Positions 1-11,260 of a DNA stretch of 64,000 bases are shown here, piece by piece (within the stretch, counting starts at the first letter, position 1; the number at the start of each line of letters is the position of its first letter). The stretch covers positions 934,496 through 998,495 of the forward strand of contig SDUX01000002.1 of NCBI GenBank assembly GCA_008729055.1, in the 5' to 3' direction. This DNA comes from Pyropia haitanensis (Eukaryota; Rhodophyta; Bangiophyceae; Bangiales; Bangiaceae). The position numbers and the translations under genes are program-made. Under the pieces are notes generated by a model, which worked only from the letters and a program-made list of their open reading frames with translations, ran no database searches and was not told the origin of the DNA.

Positions 1-1389
1 TCTTGCCGCCGTGGGTGACGAGCATCCCCCGGACGGCCTGGTCCTCCAGGTCCAGCGCAAAGGTGCCCTTGACGCCCGTCGAGTGCGGCCCCGCCGACAG
101 CACAAAGTTGACCACGTTGTTGGCGTAGAGGGTGGACGCCACCGACGGCATGCGGGCGGGCAGGTTGGTGTCGCCGACGCAGGTGACGCCACCTTCCGTG
201 ACGACCGTCTTGTCCGGCACCGTCGTCGCCACGTTGCCGCCCGTCGCGGCGGCCAGGTCGACCACCACACTCCCCGGCCGGAGCAGCCGCACCATCTCCT
301 CGGTGATGAGGACGGGCGCGGCCTTGCCCGGGATCATGGCCGTCGAGATGACCACGTCCACCGCCGGCAGGTGCTTGGCAAAAAGCGCCCGCTCCGCCTC
401 CAAAAACGCGTCGGACATTTGCTTGGCGTACCCGCCGCCGCCGTCGCCGCTCTCCGCCACCGCCTCGACGGTGAGGAACTTGGCGCCGAGGGAGGCGGCC
501 TGCTCCTCCACCGCCGCGCGGGTGTCAAACAGCAGCACGCGGGCGCCGAGGGAGCGCGCCGTCGCGGTCGCCGACAGGCCCGCCACGCCCCCGCCAATGA
601 CCAGGACAACCGCGGGCGGCAGCTTGCCCGCCGCGGTGATCTGGCCGCCATTGAGCAGCCGCGGCAGGGCGGCCGCCGCCTCCACGACGGCGCGGTAGCC
701 CGCGACGCCCGCCTGGGAGGTGAGCGTGTCAAACGCCTGGCCGCGGGAGAGCGTCCGCGGCAGCCGGTCCAGCGCGACCGCCGTCACGCCCGCGTCGCAC
801 AGCCGCCGCACCACCCCCGGGTTGGCCGCCGGCATCAGCTGGCTGATGAGCACCGGCGCGGCGAGGCCGCCGCCGCCGCCGCCGCCGCCGCCCGCCGCGA
901 CCGGCTGCCGCTGCAGCAGCGGCACCTCTGCCGCGGTCGGCGCGCGGATCTTGAGCACCACGTCCGCCGCCCACGCGTCGTCCGCGGCGGCCGCCAGCGT
1001 CGCGCCCGCCGCGACATAGTCCGCGTCGGGGAAGCGGGACGCGACGCCCGCGCCGGGCGCGACGAGGACGCGGCCAAAGCCCGCCGCCGCGAGGCGGCCC
1101 GCCGCCGCGGGCGTCAGCGCCACCCGCCGCTCGCCGGGCGCCGTCTCGGCGGGGACGCCGACCGACAGGCGGCCGTACGGGGCCGACAGCAGCGGCGGTG
1201 GTGGCGGCGGCGGCGGCGGCGGGGGGGGGGGGGGGGGGAGGCCACGGCGGACGCGTCGCTCACCGACGCGGCCCCGCGGGCGACGCCGCCGCGGCCAAGC
1301 AGCGCCGCGAGCGGCGGCCGCGCCACGGGCGCGGACAGCAGCGCGGCGCCGCGGCGGGGGAGGCCCCGCAGGGCCACAAACGAGCGCAT
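1..1389 (-). CDS. pntA: NAD(P) transhydrogenase, alpha region (5' part, runs off window)
   Basis: Proton-translocating transhydrogenase couples hydride transfer between NADH and NADP+ to the proton gradient in an inner membrane. On the minus strand the protein runs from a GVPxE-x-GERRVALTP start through the NAD-binding domain, with a Rossmann GGGVAGL turn, a TRAAVEEQ loop and the strongly conserved ISTAMIPGKAAPVLIT and VVDLAA stretches that mark PntA/NNT domain I. It leaves the window after the MLVTHGGK segment, so the membrane part is not visible. The chosen ATG at 1389 opens a basic, Ala/Arg-rich presequence (MRSFVALRGLPRRG) that looks organelle-targeting. That presequence and the enzyme body are in different frames, and the switch falls in an 18-G run at 1221-1238. 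Identity is firm; the exact N-terminus is less so. Confidence 0.88.
1221..1238 (+). repeat. 18-base G homopolymer inside the transhydrogenase gene
   Basis: Eighteen consecutive G (C on the coding strand) follow a GGC-rich stretch and coincide with the frame change between presequence and NAD-binding domain. A length miscall is the simplest explanation. A programmed shift or a short intron cannot be excluded. Confidence 0.9.
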
Positions 1390-2108
1390 GGCGCTCGCAT
1401 GGACGGGCGGCGGCAACGCTGCCGGGGGGGCGGGGGGGGGGGGGGAAGGGGGGGCGTGGGGGGGGGGGAAGGGGGGGTTGGGGGAGGGGGACAGAGTCAC
1501 GCGCGCCGGGGAGCGGGGACGTGCGGGGGGGGACAGGGCGCCCGCCCACCCTCAAGGCGAGAGCGGGGACGCGGGCAGCCTGGGATTGGCGTGCCCGCGC
1601 GGGTGCGGGCGCCGGGCACCCCTGCGTGGCGGGGGGTGGTGCGCCGGCAGTGTCGGCCGCGCGCCTTGGCCATCCCCTGCCTGTATGAGCGCGCTTTGAG
1701 GGGGGGGGGTGGGGGGGGGTGACCGCGCGCCCGGCCAGAACGGTGGCAGCGCCCAGGCCCACTCCCCCCCCACACCCCCCGCGGCAGCCGCCACGACGCC
1801 GCGAGGCAGGCCTTTGCATCGGCGGATCTCAGCACGCGGATGACCCGGATCACGGGCCACTCCCCTCCCCTCACGGGAGTGAGATATGGTCGAGGCCGCC
1901 TGCGCTGTGTCCCGCCTTGTTTGTCGGTTTCTCCTAGCCCATTTTCTCTCCTCTCGGGGGGAGTATTTCAGTTGGAACGAGCCGCGCTGATTTCTGACGT
2001 GGCTGGGGAGCTGGGGGGGGGGGGCTGTGTTGTTGCAGAGGGAATTACCGGGTAGAATGCGGGTGGACGGGGCGCACCGTCGCCGCTCGTTTGCGATGCG
2101 ATGCATAG
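1390..2108. other. Intergenic, 5' side of the transhydrogenase gene
   Basis: About 700 bases with several G runs (for example around 1430-1490 and 1700-1720). I see no convincing coding segment. It should hold the promoter of the minus-strand transhydrogenase gene, but I recognise no specific element. Confidence 0.4.
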
Positions 2109-2587
2109 ATGCATTCAACGAATCAGATTTCACCCATGCTTCCACGAGTGACCTTTGTGAGCCGCAGACACAACACAACGACTGGCTGGCAGGCAACGAG
2201 GAGGCTCCATCCGCGCCTGCGTCTCTCTGCCAAGTCTGCCCGACGGTCCGCGCGGCCGCCCCGACGGTGGGCGGAGGAACTGCCCCCCCCTCCAACCGTC
2301 GCGGGCTCCCCCATCACACACCCGCTGGCCGCCTTTTGCTGTAGGAGCGGGGGTGCGGCGGCCGTGCCGGGCGCGGCTGACGCGGCGGCCGCGGCGGCCG
2401 CCGCGGGGGGGCCGCGGCCGTCGCCTGCGTCTGCGGGTGCTCGTCTGGGCCAATGCGCTGGCCGCCGACGCTGGTGTGGCCGCTGCGCGGCGGGGGAGGC
2501 TGCCAGCTGCCGCCACTGTCCGGCAGCCGCGCCTCGCCGCGGCCGCCCCCGCCGCCGCGGCGGCGGCCGTGGCAGCGGCCGCAGCGG

Positions 2588-2618
<31 letters not shown>

Positions 2619-3122
2619 GGCGGCTGTCGGGAGGGCGCCGCGCCCCCCGGCAGCGACGGTGGCGGCCCCCCACCATCGACGCCGCGGGGAAGTGTCGGCG
2701 GAGCGCTCGTGGCGACGCCAGCCCGCCTCGTGGGGGCGCCCGCTGCCCGCGACGACGCAGGCGGTGACGGCCGCGGCGGCAGTGGCGGTGCTTGGCTGGG
2801 TGGCGACGGCAGGTTTGGCGTACGCCGCGCCGTCGCCAGTGCTGCTGGGGTGGCACCCGCGGGCGGTCGGGTAGGCCGCGTCGCGGCGGGCCGCTGCCGC
2901 CCCCCCCGCCGCCGCCGTCACTCCCCCTCCGATACGCCATGCCGCCGCCGTCACCGCCCATGCCGCCCTGGCCGCCGCCGTCACCCCCCTAGCCTCCAGG
3001 CGCGCCATCGTCGACGGCTACCGCAGCTGACGAGGCGGGAGCACCCGCCACGGCCTCGCCGCACCCCCGGGACGGGACCAGGGACCTGCCTTGATGCCTG
3101 GCTTGGCTGTATCCGATGGTAG
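2109..3122 (+). CDS. Doubtful ORF with a CxxC-x7-CxxC cluster
   Basis: This 337-codon reading frame opens at an ATG at 2109 and is mostly Arg/Gly/Ala/Pro low complexity. The one structured-looking part is a cysteine cluster at 2475-2519, WCGRC then seven residues then CRHC, which resembles the spacing of a small zinc ribbon. The other frames over the same bases are also open, including one with a hydrophobic Ala/Val segment near its end (about 2760-2850), so the coding frame and even the strand are uncertain. No family is recognised. Confidence 0.2.
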
Positions 3123-6100
3123 CACACGCGCCGCCTCCACCGCGGAGGCCACCACGGAGCCCCCTTTGCTGGCCAGGTGGGCGCCGCTGCTGGGCGAGGT
3201 GATGCTGTTGGACGGAATTGGCGGCGCTACACCACGGGGCGAGCGGCTCTGCAACTGAAAGGTGGGGGGGCCGAGCGTAGCGCCAGGCCGAGGGGAGGGG
3301 CGCTGCGGCTGCTCCATGTTCGACGCTGGTAAACGGGAAAGGTGGTGTCGCTGACGGGGACGGCTGCCGCGGCTGAGCAGGGGAGACTTACCCTTTCCTA
3401 TTCAGCAGCCGCGGCGCGCGCCCCTCCCAGGCAGCAGCGGCAGCTTGCCCCACTATAGAGTGAGCTGCGGCGCCCCCCGTGTAGCGGTGGCACCCTCACC
3501 CGCAACGCAGTGGCAACCCTCAACATTCCACAGCGGTACTTCCCTCCTTCCCTTCTGCCGAACAGCGGGAGCCTCCCTCGATCAGCGACGACGGCTGCAC
3601 CCCGCTTTGACCAGTGGCGCCTCCCCCCCATCGCTGCTGTCGAATTTGCTCTACCCAGACGCGACGACGCTTTCCCCTCTGGCTTGAGCGCCCACCCTTC
3701 GCTCCCTGAAGTGGGCGCCGCGCCCGCTCAGGGGCGGCTTCCTCGGACGCCTAGCTGCGGCGCCCACGACGCCTGCCATACAGGCAGTGTCAGATGAGAC
3801 CTCTCCCGACCGTGGTGGCTGTACCGTGGCCCCCCATCATCCGTGACCCTCGAAATGCGGCGAAAAATCAGGACCTCGAACAGACAACAACACCAGCACA
3901 GCTGACAAGGACGCCATTGGTCCAGCAGGGACACGCGCATGGGTGCTTGACAGTAGGAATCGTCCGACTTGCTGTCCCTGACATGGGGCCGATGAGCGGT
4001 GGGCAGCGGCGCAAACTGTGCCACTCACAAGGACCTCGCGGCGGACATCCAGCATAGGGGATCTGCCACTGCGATGAAGCGGTGGCGCATCACGCCGCGC
4101 ACCGCCCGGCGGGCACCTTGCCTCCAAGCCCCCCCCTGCTCTCCAGCTAGTAGAGAGTACAATCACCGCCATCGATTGGCCTCTCTTGTCTCTCGGGCGA
4201 GGGCACCACGGTGAAACGTCCGCGTTTGCTGCCCGCCAGTGGCCTCCCCTGGCGTGGGATAGAACGATTGGACCCAGCAATCGTGACCAGGAAGGGACCC
4301 TCCCCCGTTCCCGGTGAGTGATTCGCGGGGCCACCTCCCTGCCAGCGCACACCAACGAGCATAGGCACCTAGGCTTTGACAGGTGACGGGGTTTGCACGT
4401 GGATTGGCCATCTCGTCACCCCCTTCTTACCGGTTGACAACGGACCACGATCACCATTCTACAATGTCCTTGCTGCTTTCCAGAGAGGCTCACGGCATTG
4501 TCATTGCTGGTTATGGCATGTGCCAGGAGTTTTTCTAACATGTCCCGCTCTGCTTGGATGAACTTGTGTTTTTGGTTTCTTTTGGCCTACCTTGATGCAC
4601 GGCAGACATGGCCAGCACGGAACGTCATGTGATGCAGGCACCGTGGCAGCGCCTCTCGGCATTCTCCAACGTATGCTGCCACGCCATGCAGTCGTTTCCT
4701 GGCGGAAAGCGGGCTGACAAACAGTGCGTTTCCTCACCTCGCGAAAAGAGGCGGAGCTCGTGGGCTGTGGTGCTCGGCCAAGAGAGGACTCGGATTACTG
4801 GACGTCGCGGCAACCGGGAGCTGTGGGGAGGGTGCACGTGTCCGCCGCGTCCGTGACGCGGCCGATAGGTCCAACGCCCCTCGACATACAGCGGGGGGCA
4901 TGTGCGTGTGAGGTGTGGGGCTGCCCTCGTCCCCTCCCGCCCGAAAGGCTCGGCACCGAGCCAGCCTCGAGCGGGAGGCAAGTTTGCGGATCCTCGACTT
5001 GAGTGGGCAGCCTCCCTCACGCACAACCGCACGCTTCTGAGCTACAACCGCCACGGCACCGCGGGTGGACACATGTGCCGGCCCCCCCACGTCTGCTGTG
5101 GCACCCCGCCGCCTGGCCGGCCGCCTCTCGGCCGGGGCACCTGGTCATTTGGACGCTCTCCCGCAGCCTGACAGTAGGGATCCGCGTTTGCAATCATCGG
5201 CTGGGGCTACCTGAACCTCCCAGAAGAAGGCAGTGGGGAGCGGCGTTGCCTCGCATGTCTACTCTGGGTGTCGCGGCCCAGGGTACGGCGCGTACCCCCC
5301 GTAGAGCTGCCGTGGTCGGTTTGCCACCGGCAGGCGGGGGTGGTTGTGAAGAGCCCTCCGGCGCCCGTCTTCCAGCACGGCATCGGCTGACAACACATCC
5401 GGCCAAGCCGGTAGGTGAGACAGGGGAGGTACGGGCAGGGGGGGCGGTGATGCGACCGCCAACGTCACCGCCACCGCACCCCCAACGGTACCAATATCAA
5501 TCCTTGGCCAGGAGACCCAACGGGTGGAGGGGCGGCGTCCCGATGAACGGCCGTCCGCTGAGGTGGCCAAGCGGTTGTGGCGGCCGCTGTTCACCTTCCG
5601 CCGCCCCACCGTTCCTCCGGCTGACGTCGTGAGCGGCGAGCCGCGGACGTGGTCCGACGGCGTTTTCGAGGACTCGACGACGGGCGACGGCGGAGTGTGT
5701 TTGCTGTACTCGTGCCGGGACGCGTGGCCGCTCGCGCCGGGGCAACCTTGTCACGGCGCAAGGTCCCTGTTCCAGTCGGGACGAGGGTGCTGGACATCTC
5801 ACCACGCCGTGGGAACAAAACGGGGCTTCCACATTGGCGTCCCCCACACGGGGTACAACCACCGTACCCACACGGGGGCTGACCGCCGTGGGGGGTGGCC
5901 GACACCGACAGCCACGGTCTGCCAGAGCCCAGGAAGGGTCACCGCCGACGGCGCCGCGGCACTCGTCCGTGGTCTTCTTGAGCAGCGCACCACACGCGGT
6001 GCCAGGCCTGCTTGCCAAGCACACCTCGGCACCAGTACAGCGCAAGTGGGCGCTCAAAAGAGAAAGCCCAGTACCTGGTCGGCGCTTCTGCAGTAGCCCC

Positions 6101-6232
6101 TTCTTGACGACCACAGCTGCTGTGGTGAGATCACGGCAACACGCACAAGGACATCACCAACAACGACAAGCGCAAGAGCGGCCATCCCTCCCGCCCTCCC
6201 CCAACGGAACCGCCTCCAAACCCCGCCCCCCT
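3123..6232. other. Intergenic stretch of lower GC, no gene recognised
   Basis: The base composition is more even than in neighbouring genes, with no long low-complexity runs. The ORFs here are short, overlap in several frames and match nothing I know. Exons of an unrecognised gene could be hidden. Confidence 0.35.
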
Positions 6233-6589
6233 ATGACGGGCGCTCCTGCAGACGGTAGCAGCAACGGCGTACTCCCTCCGTCCGCCACGGGGGAAGAGAG
6301 CCGCGGAGAAAGCCACGCGCAATCCGCCATGACCCAGGAACTTCGCAACAGTGACCCCGGACAGGAGCCTGACGAGGACTCTGAGGACGAGAAGGAGGCC
6401 GAGGATGACAACCCCCAAGAAGACGACACCCAGGCACCAGAACCCGACGATGAACCCGATCCCGACGTCGACGAGCCCGACGTCGACGAGCCCGACGAGG
6501 ACAATGACGACAACGAAGGCGGCGGTGACGATCCCGACGATGACGCCAGCGTTGAGGCCGAGACAACCCCCGCAAGCCCAGCGGGGTGA
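6233..6589 (+). CDS. Acidic low-complexity ORF
   Basis: The frame opens at ATG 6233 and encodes about 118 residues. The C-terminal half is dominated by Asp and Glu, including a tandem DVDEP-DVDEP repeat near 6464-6500, and ends in TGA at 6587-6589. The same frame stays open upstream to about 5834, so it may be the last exon of a longer protein. Codon third positions favour C and G, as in the proven genes here. The opposite strand reads as an implausibly hydrophobic Val/Ile string because Asp codons reverse to Val or Ile. Acidic tails of this type occur in histone chaperones and nucleolar proteins, but no domain supports a function. Confidence 0.35.
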   Translation: MTGAPADGSSNGVLPPSATGEESRGESHAQSAMTQELRNSDPGQEPDEDSEDEKEAEDDNPQEDDTQAPEPDDEPDPDVDEPDVDEPDEDNDDNEGGGDDPDDDASVEAETTPASPAG

Positions 6590-7422
6590 GGGACGCTGCT
6601 GCTCAGCGGGGAGCGGCGGGGGTCGGACGACAGAGAGTGTCCATGGACCACGTGAAATGACAGGAGAAGAACAGGGTGACAGTTCGGTGGGAGGGAGGGA
6701 TGCACGAGCTGAGCGACACGATTGAATTGAATAGAATGATACACGGATGTAGGAGCGGCAAGCGCCCAGACAGCCACGCATAGCACAAAAGGAATGAAAT
6801 CCACGAGAGGCGGAAGAGCACCAGCCGCTGTCACTGCAACACAAGAGCGGAAAAGAAAGGCAAGCAACCAGCAGAGCGCCTTCCAAACCAAACAATGCTA
6901 CCTCCCCAACGGTGAACACCGGCGCATCGCTTCCCCATCCGCAAACCACCTCCGCTTCACACAGCGGAAGACCAGGCACATGCCATGCGCCTTGCATGGC
7001 CCATTGATTGCATACGGGGAGCACCGCTCGTGGGCGCATCACTCGCCGGCCGGGAGCTCAGCCGAGCGAAGCACCACAACGGATACAAGCCGACTGCTGC
7101 CGCGCCACCATTGGAATGAACAGAGGGCAATAATGGATGACGAACAAAAAATTTCCGTAAATGACCTTGTCCCTCGAGACAGCTGTTCGAGTTGGAGCGG
7201 TTCCGAGCCCGTGTTCTTCTGTCCGTACAAAGAAGTGTTCTCGCAGGAATTGACACATCAATTGCAGTGAGGGTGTGCGCGGACGCCGTCCGCGTCCAAT
7301 CCTTGCGAGCGCCCTCATCGCCGCCGTCCACGCCAGTCTCGATCGTCGCCCCCAACTTCACGTGCAACAGCTTCCCGACGCCGCGCGGGCAAGTGTTCGT
7401 GCCGCCCGGCTTCCTCGTCACC
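6590..7422. other. Intergenic, upstream of RPS16
   Basis: Moderate GC with no recognised ORF. The RPS16 promoter should lie in the last few hundred bases; no TATA box stands out. Confidence 0.4.
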
Positions 7423-8433
7423 ATGGCAGGGAAGAATGCTGTTCAGGTCTTTGGCCGCAAGGTACGTTGCGCTTTTGCGTTGATGGGGCAAGGGTGTGAC
7501 GTCTCTGTCGCCTATTGCTGGGAGCGTGCGTCCTGCGGGGTGGGTGTGTTTGGGCATCATCGGATGTTGTCCCGGTCTTGACTATGCTTGTTGCTTCTCT
7601 CTTTTCAGCCTGCTGAACCACTTTCATGGCCCAAGCTGGTGGCCCCATTGCCCTCATGTCTGGCCTCTGTCGTGTATGTTGCCTTTTTCTTGACGTGGCT
7701 TCCTGTGCTCTTTGTCGGAGCGCAGAAGACCGCTGTTGCCGTCGCGCTCATCAAGGGCGATGGCAAGGGCCTGATGAAGGTTAATGGGTGCCCCATTGAG
7801 CTGCTGGAGCCCGAGATCCTCCGGGTAAAGGTGTTCGAGCCCCTACTGCTTCTTGGCCAGGAGCGGTTTGCCGGGGTGGACATGCGCATTCGTGTCCGCG
7901 GCGGCGGCTACACGTCCCAGATCTACGCTATTCGCCAGGCGATTGCCAAGGGCATTGTTGCCTACTACCAGAAGTGTACGTGCGCGTGCTTCCTCGTGGG
8001 CGCTGAGGATGAATGATTACTTGCAGAGGAGTGGGAGCGGCGGAAGGGGTGGTTGCGGCAGAAGGGGTGGTCGCGGCGTACGGAGTAGCTGCAGCGGCAC
8101 GGTGCCTGGCACGCGGGCTGTGACCGGATGATGGAGCTCACGGGCACTCCACCGGCGCACTGGGGCGCTGTTCCTTTGCGTGCGTCTGTTCTTGCGGTGG
8201 ATGGTGGAGTATTCTGACATCCTGTTCCCCTTTTGTTCCTCCTTGGTGCTACCGCGTGCTTGTATGCCTGGTTGTTTGTGCGCGCAGACGTGGACGAGGC
8301 CACGAAGAAGGAAATCAAGGACCTGCTCCTGTCATACGACCGCAGCCTGCTTGTGGCGGACCCGCGTCGGTGTGAGCCGAAGAAGTTTGGTGGCCACGGC
8401 GCGCGCGCGCGCTTCCAGAAGTCGTACCGTTGA
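7423..8433 (+). CDS. RPS16: 40S ribosomal protein S16 (uS9), three exons
   Basis: Component of the small cytosolic ribosomal subunit; its C-terminal tail reaches the P site. Exons are 7423-7461, 7726-7975 and 8288-8433, giving 144 residues against 146 in human. Conserved stretches run in order: [73 protein letters not shown] and the invariant [10 protein letters not shown] end. The first intron splits the KK of GRKKTA at phase 0 and the second splits the Tyr codon before VDEA. Both donors read GTACGT and both acceptors CGCAG. The start sits in CACCATGG. All family landmarks are intact. Confidence 0.97.
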
Positions 8434-9187
8434 TGTGTGTTTTTTTCTTTTCTTGGCTTGGTCTTTAAAACTTGCTTGCTGTGCCACGGCCCGCTGCGTC
8501 GTCGCAGTGCGCTCGCGAGGGCGCACCCTGTAGGATTTCAACAAGTCGACTATGTATGTGCTGCAGCGCGCTGATGCCGAAAAGAGCCCGTGTTCATGGC
8601 ATGAGGTGACGGAAAGCGTTTGCCCCTCTTGCCCTGGGCGTCGAGACTCCACGAAGGCAACGGTACGCGTTCACAATCTGGGTGTGCATGACGGTATGAT
8701 GACAAGGTGCGGGCAGCTCGGGTATGGTCGTTGGCTCCGCGAGGGTGCCGCCCCGGTGGTCCCCTCTCCTCCGCTGGCATGCTTGCTGAGGCGATGGAGG
8801 GGTCCCAACGCCCGCGGCGTGGCAGCGCACAGGCGGGGCGTCCATCGAGACACTGTCCCCCGCTCTACAGCACGGCACGACGTGCGGTTGGGGAGAGCGC
8901 TCGACGTTGGCCGCCCGCGCCGCCACTCCCCTCCTCGGCCGCCGTGGCCTCTGGCCACTCCAAGGGCGTCGGCACACCCGGCGGCACCGCCGCAGCCACA
9001 CGCCGCGGCATGCCCCCCATCCCCCCCCGGGCGCGACCATCGCCACCCCTCTGCGGCGCACCGCGGGCGCCACCCCGCGGCGGCTGCCCGCGGCGGCGCC
9101 GCCACACCAACGCGGAACAGACGGCCGCCGGGGCGGCGGGGCGGCGTGGGGGGCGGCGCCACCGCCGCGGCCGCGGCGGCCGCCGCC
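8434..9187. other. Convergent 3' region between RPS16 and the YqgF-like gene
   Basis: The open frames here are GC-rich shadows. The stretch just after the RPS16 stop is T-rich (8436-8470), as expected of a 3' end. I see no independent gene. Confidence 0.45.
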
Positions 9188-10548
9188 TCAATCAATCGCG
9201 GGGTCTGGCGGCAGCGCGTCGAGGACGTCTTGCAAAATGACCGCCGCGGCCGTCTGTTGGGCGCGGCGGCGGCGGGCCACCGCCAGCCGCCGCCGCCGCC
9301 GACGCCGCGTCGCACCCACAGCGACAGCAGCGGAAACGAGGAGCCGCCGTCAGGTGGCCGAAACGGTACGGGCAGGTCGCGCCGGCCGCCGCCCGGCGCC
9401 AACGCGAGCGCCGCCGTGCCAGACCGCACGCGCCGCGGCGGCGTCAGCGGCGGTCGCCAAACAACCCGCCCACCCCCCCCCGCCCCCCTCCCCCCCCTCC
9501 CCCCCCCCAAATGCTAGAGGCGTGGCCCGCTGTGGACCGCAGCAAGCACCAGCCGACCTGCGCTGTGGCGAGCAGGCCAGGCTAGCAGGCGCAAAAAAAA
9601 AGCAGCAACCGGTGCACCCCCCAGCGCAAAAACGGGCGGGCGCCCCACGGCGCACCGCGCCGGCCAACGTACCGCATCGACCGCCGCCTTGGCACGCCGC
9701 GGGCCGCCCCGCCAGGTGCGCCACCCCCCCCCGCGGCCGCCCTGGCCCGTGCCAACGCCAACGCCCAGCGCCTGCCGCGCGCGCACGCTGCTCCACCGCT
9801 CGTCGGCGAGGGCGACGGCGCAGAGGCCGCCGCCGCCGCCGCAGCCGCCACCGCCGCCACCGCCACCGCCGCCGCCGCCGCCGCCGCCCCCGAGGCCCGC
9901 CATGACCAGCGCCGTCACGTACGCGTCGACGTCGGCGGCGGGGCTGACGCCGCCGGGGGTGGGAATGGGGTAGCCCACCACCACCGCCACCGCCGCCGAG
10001 GATGTCAGCAGGGTGGACAGCGACGCGGCGTCCGTGGCGGGGGTGCCCCGCCGGTAGGACGAGTGGGGAAACGCCCAGCGGCGTCTGGGACGGGGGCGGC
10101 GGCGGGGGCCCAGGGAGCGTTGCGGACAGCGGGTCGACAGCACACGCACACGCACAAGAAACCGCAGGTCACAAGCAAGGAAAAAACAGGCAACGGTGTG
10201 GCTCCGCGCGCAGGCACCAGCACAACAGGGTTAGACGCTCGGGAGCAGGGGGGCACACAGAGCAAGCGACGGCAAAAAAAAAAAAGGACGGGCACGGGAC
10301 GCTCGAGGACACCGCCCCGAACAGCAACACCCAGACGCCACAGGGGGCAGGCAAAATCGGGCACGCCCACACGCGACGCACGACGGGTCAGAGAGGGCAA
10401 CGCCAACGTGGCGGGTGCCAACGTCGAGGCCGACGAGCGGCCCGCGGCGGCCCGCCGGGAGGCGGGCGATCAGCGCCGCCAGCGGCGGCGACGCCGCGCC
10501 CGCAGAGGTGTAGAGGCGTATCAGTGGGAGCAGCGGGTGGGCGACCAT
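9188..10548 (-). CDS. yqgF: YqgF/RuvX-type putative Holliday-junction resolvase, organellar, three exons
   Basis: The YqgF/RuvX family adopts an RNase H fold and in bacteria acts in rRNA processing or junction resolution; plants carry organellar homologues. Minus-strand exons are 10548-10373, 10084-9673 and 9253-9188 (217 residues). Exon 1 has VGLDVGTRHVGVALSDP, with the first catalytic Asp in LDVG. Exon 2 has the AVVVGYPIP strand and the DERWSS motif (catalytic Asp, usual form DERLTT), separated by a poly-Gly insertion. Exon 3 has AAAVILQDVLDAL, the usual family C-terminus. The donor at 9672 is GTACGT; the donor at 10372 is a weaker GTGTGG, so the exon 1/2 join is the least certain point. 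About 37 residues before the fold could be a short targeting sequence. It faces the NmrA-like gene head to head. Confidence 0.85.
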
Positions 10549-11260
10549 GCCGGCGACCGCAAGCAGGGGTGGATGTGGGGGACAGGGGGGGGGGGTGGGG
10601 AGGGGGGGGGGGGGGAAGGTGGGGGGAGACCGCCGACGCCAGCCCGCGAGCGCCCGACGGCCGGCGCGACGAGCAGGCGGCGGCGGCCGGCGGGGACCGC
10701 GTGCACGAGAGCAGCCCAAGAGGGGAACACCAGTGCGGGGCGACGAAAGGCACGGCCGTGTGGCGCGGGGGTGGGCAGCGACGGCGGCGGGCGGGACACG
10801 GCTGGGGCGGAGGGGCGGCGGACGGGCGGAGCGGAAGGGCGGGCGGCGCGGCAAGGCGGGGCAACGGACGCGTGCGGAACCGAGCCGGGGAGAGCCGACG
10901 CGGGTCGCGGCCCGGATCCCGAGAGGACGGGATCCAGGCGGCCATCTGATTGGCCAGACCTGTGCACATGGAGCTCGAGGGACATCGACTGGCTGCCAAG
11001 GTGCGTCGGGCTGTGTCGCTGGACACGCCCGTGCGCCGCGTGCGCGCGCGCGCGCGCAATGGTGCTGGCCCGCGCATAAGGAGAGCCCCCGGCCGCGACC
11101 CGCCGCCGCTGCATGGCGCCGCCGTGTGTGCTCTACGCTAGTAGGGCGCGTGGCAGCTGCACTCCCCAAGGCTGGAGCGAACCGTCTGGGCCGCGTCGCA
11201 AGGGCAAGCGCACCAGGTGAGCGGCGCCGCCACCGCCGCGGCGGCAGCCCGCCGGCACCG
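10549..11260. promoter_or_regulatory. Divergent intergenic region between YqgF-like and NmrA-like genes
   Basis: 712 bases separate the two start codons, so both promoters must lie here. The stretch contains G-rich runs at about 10587-10625 with quadruplex potential and a CG-alternating tract at about 11042-11058. No TATA box is evident. That the promoter is shared is inferred from layout only. Confidence 0.35.

Noticed and set aside
1..1389. Bacterial contamination, because PntA is bacterial-like
   Set aside because: Composition, poly-Gly runs and a targeting-like presequence match the rest of the window, and transhydrogenase also occurs in mitochondria and algae.
6131..7042. Minus-strand multi-pass membrane protein opposite the acidic ORF
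   Set aside because: Its Val/Ile/Leu strings are the reverse of Asp/Glu codons; the segment has no loops or polar pattern typical of real membrane proteins.
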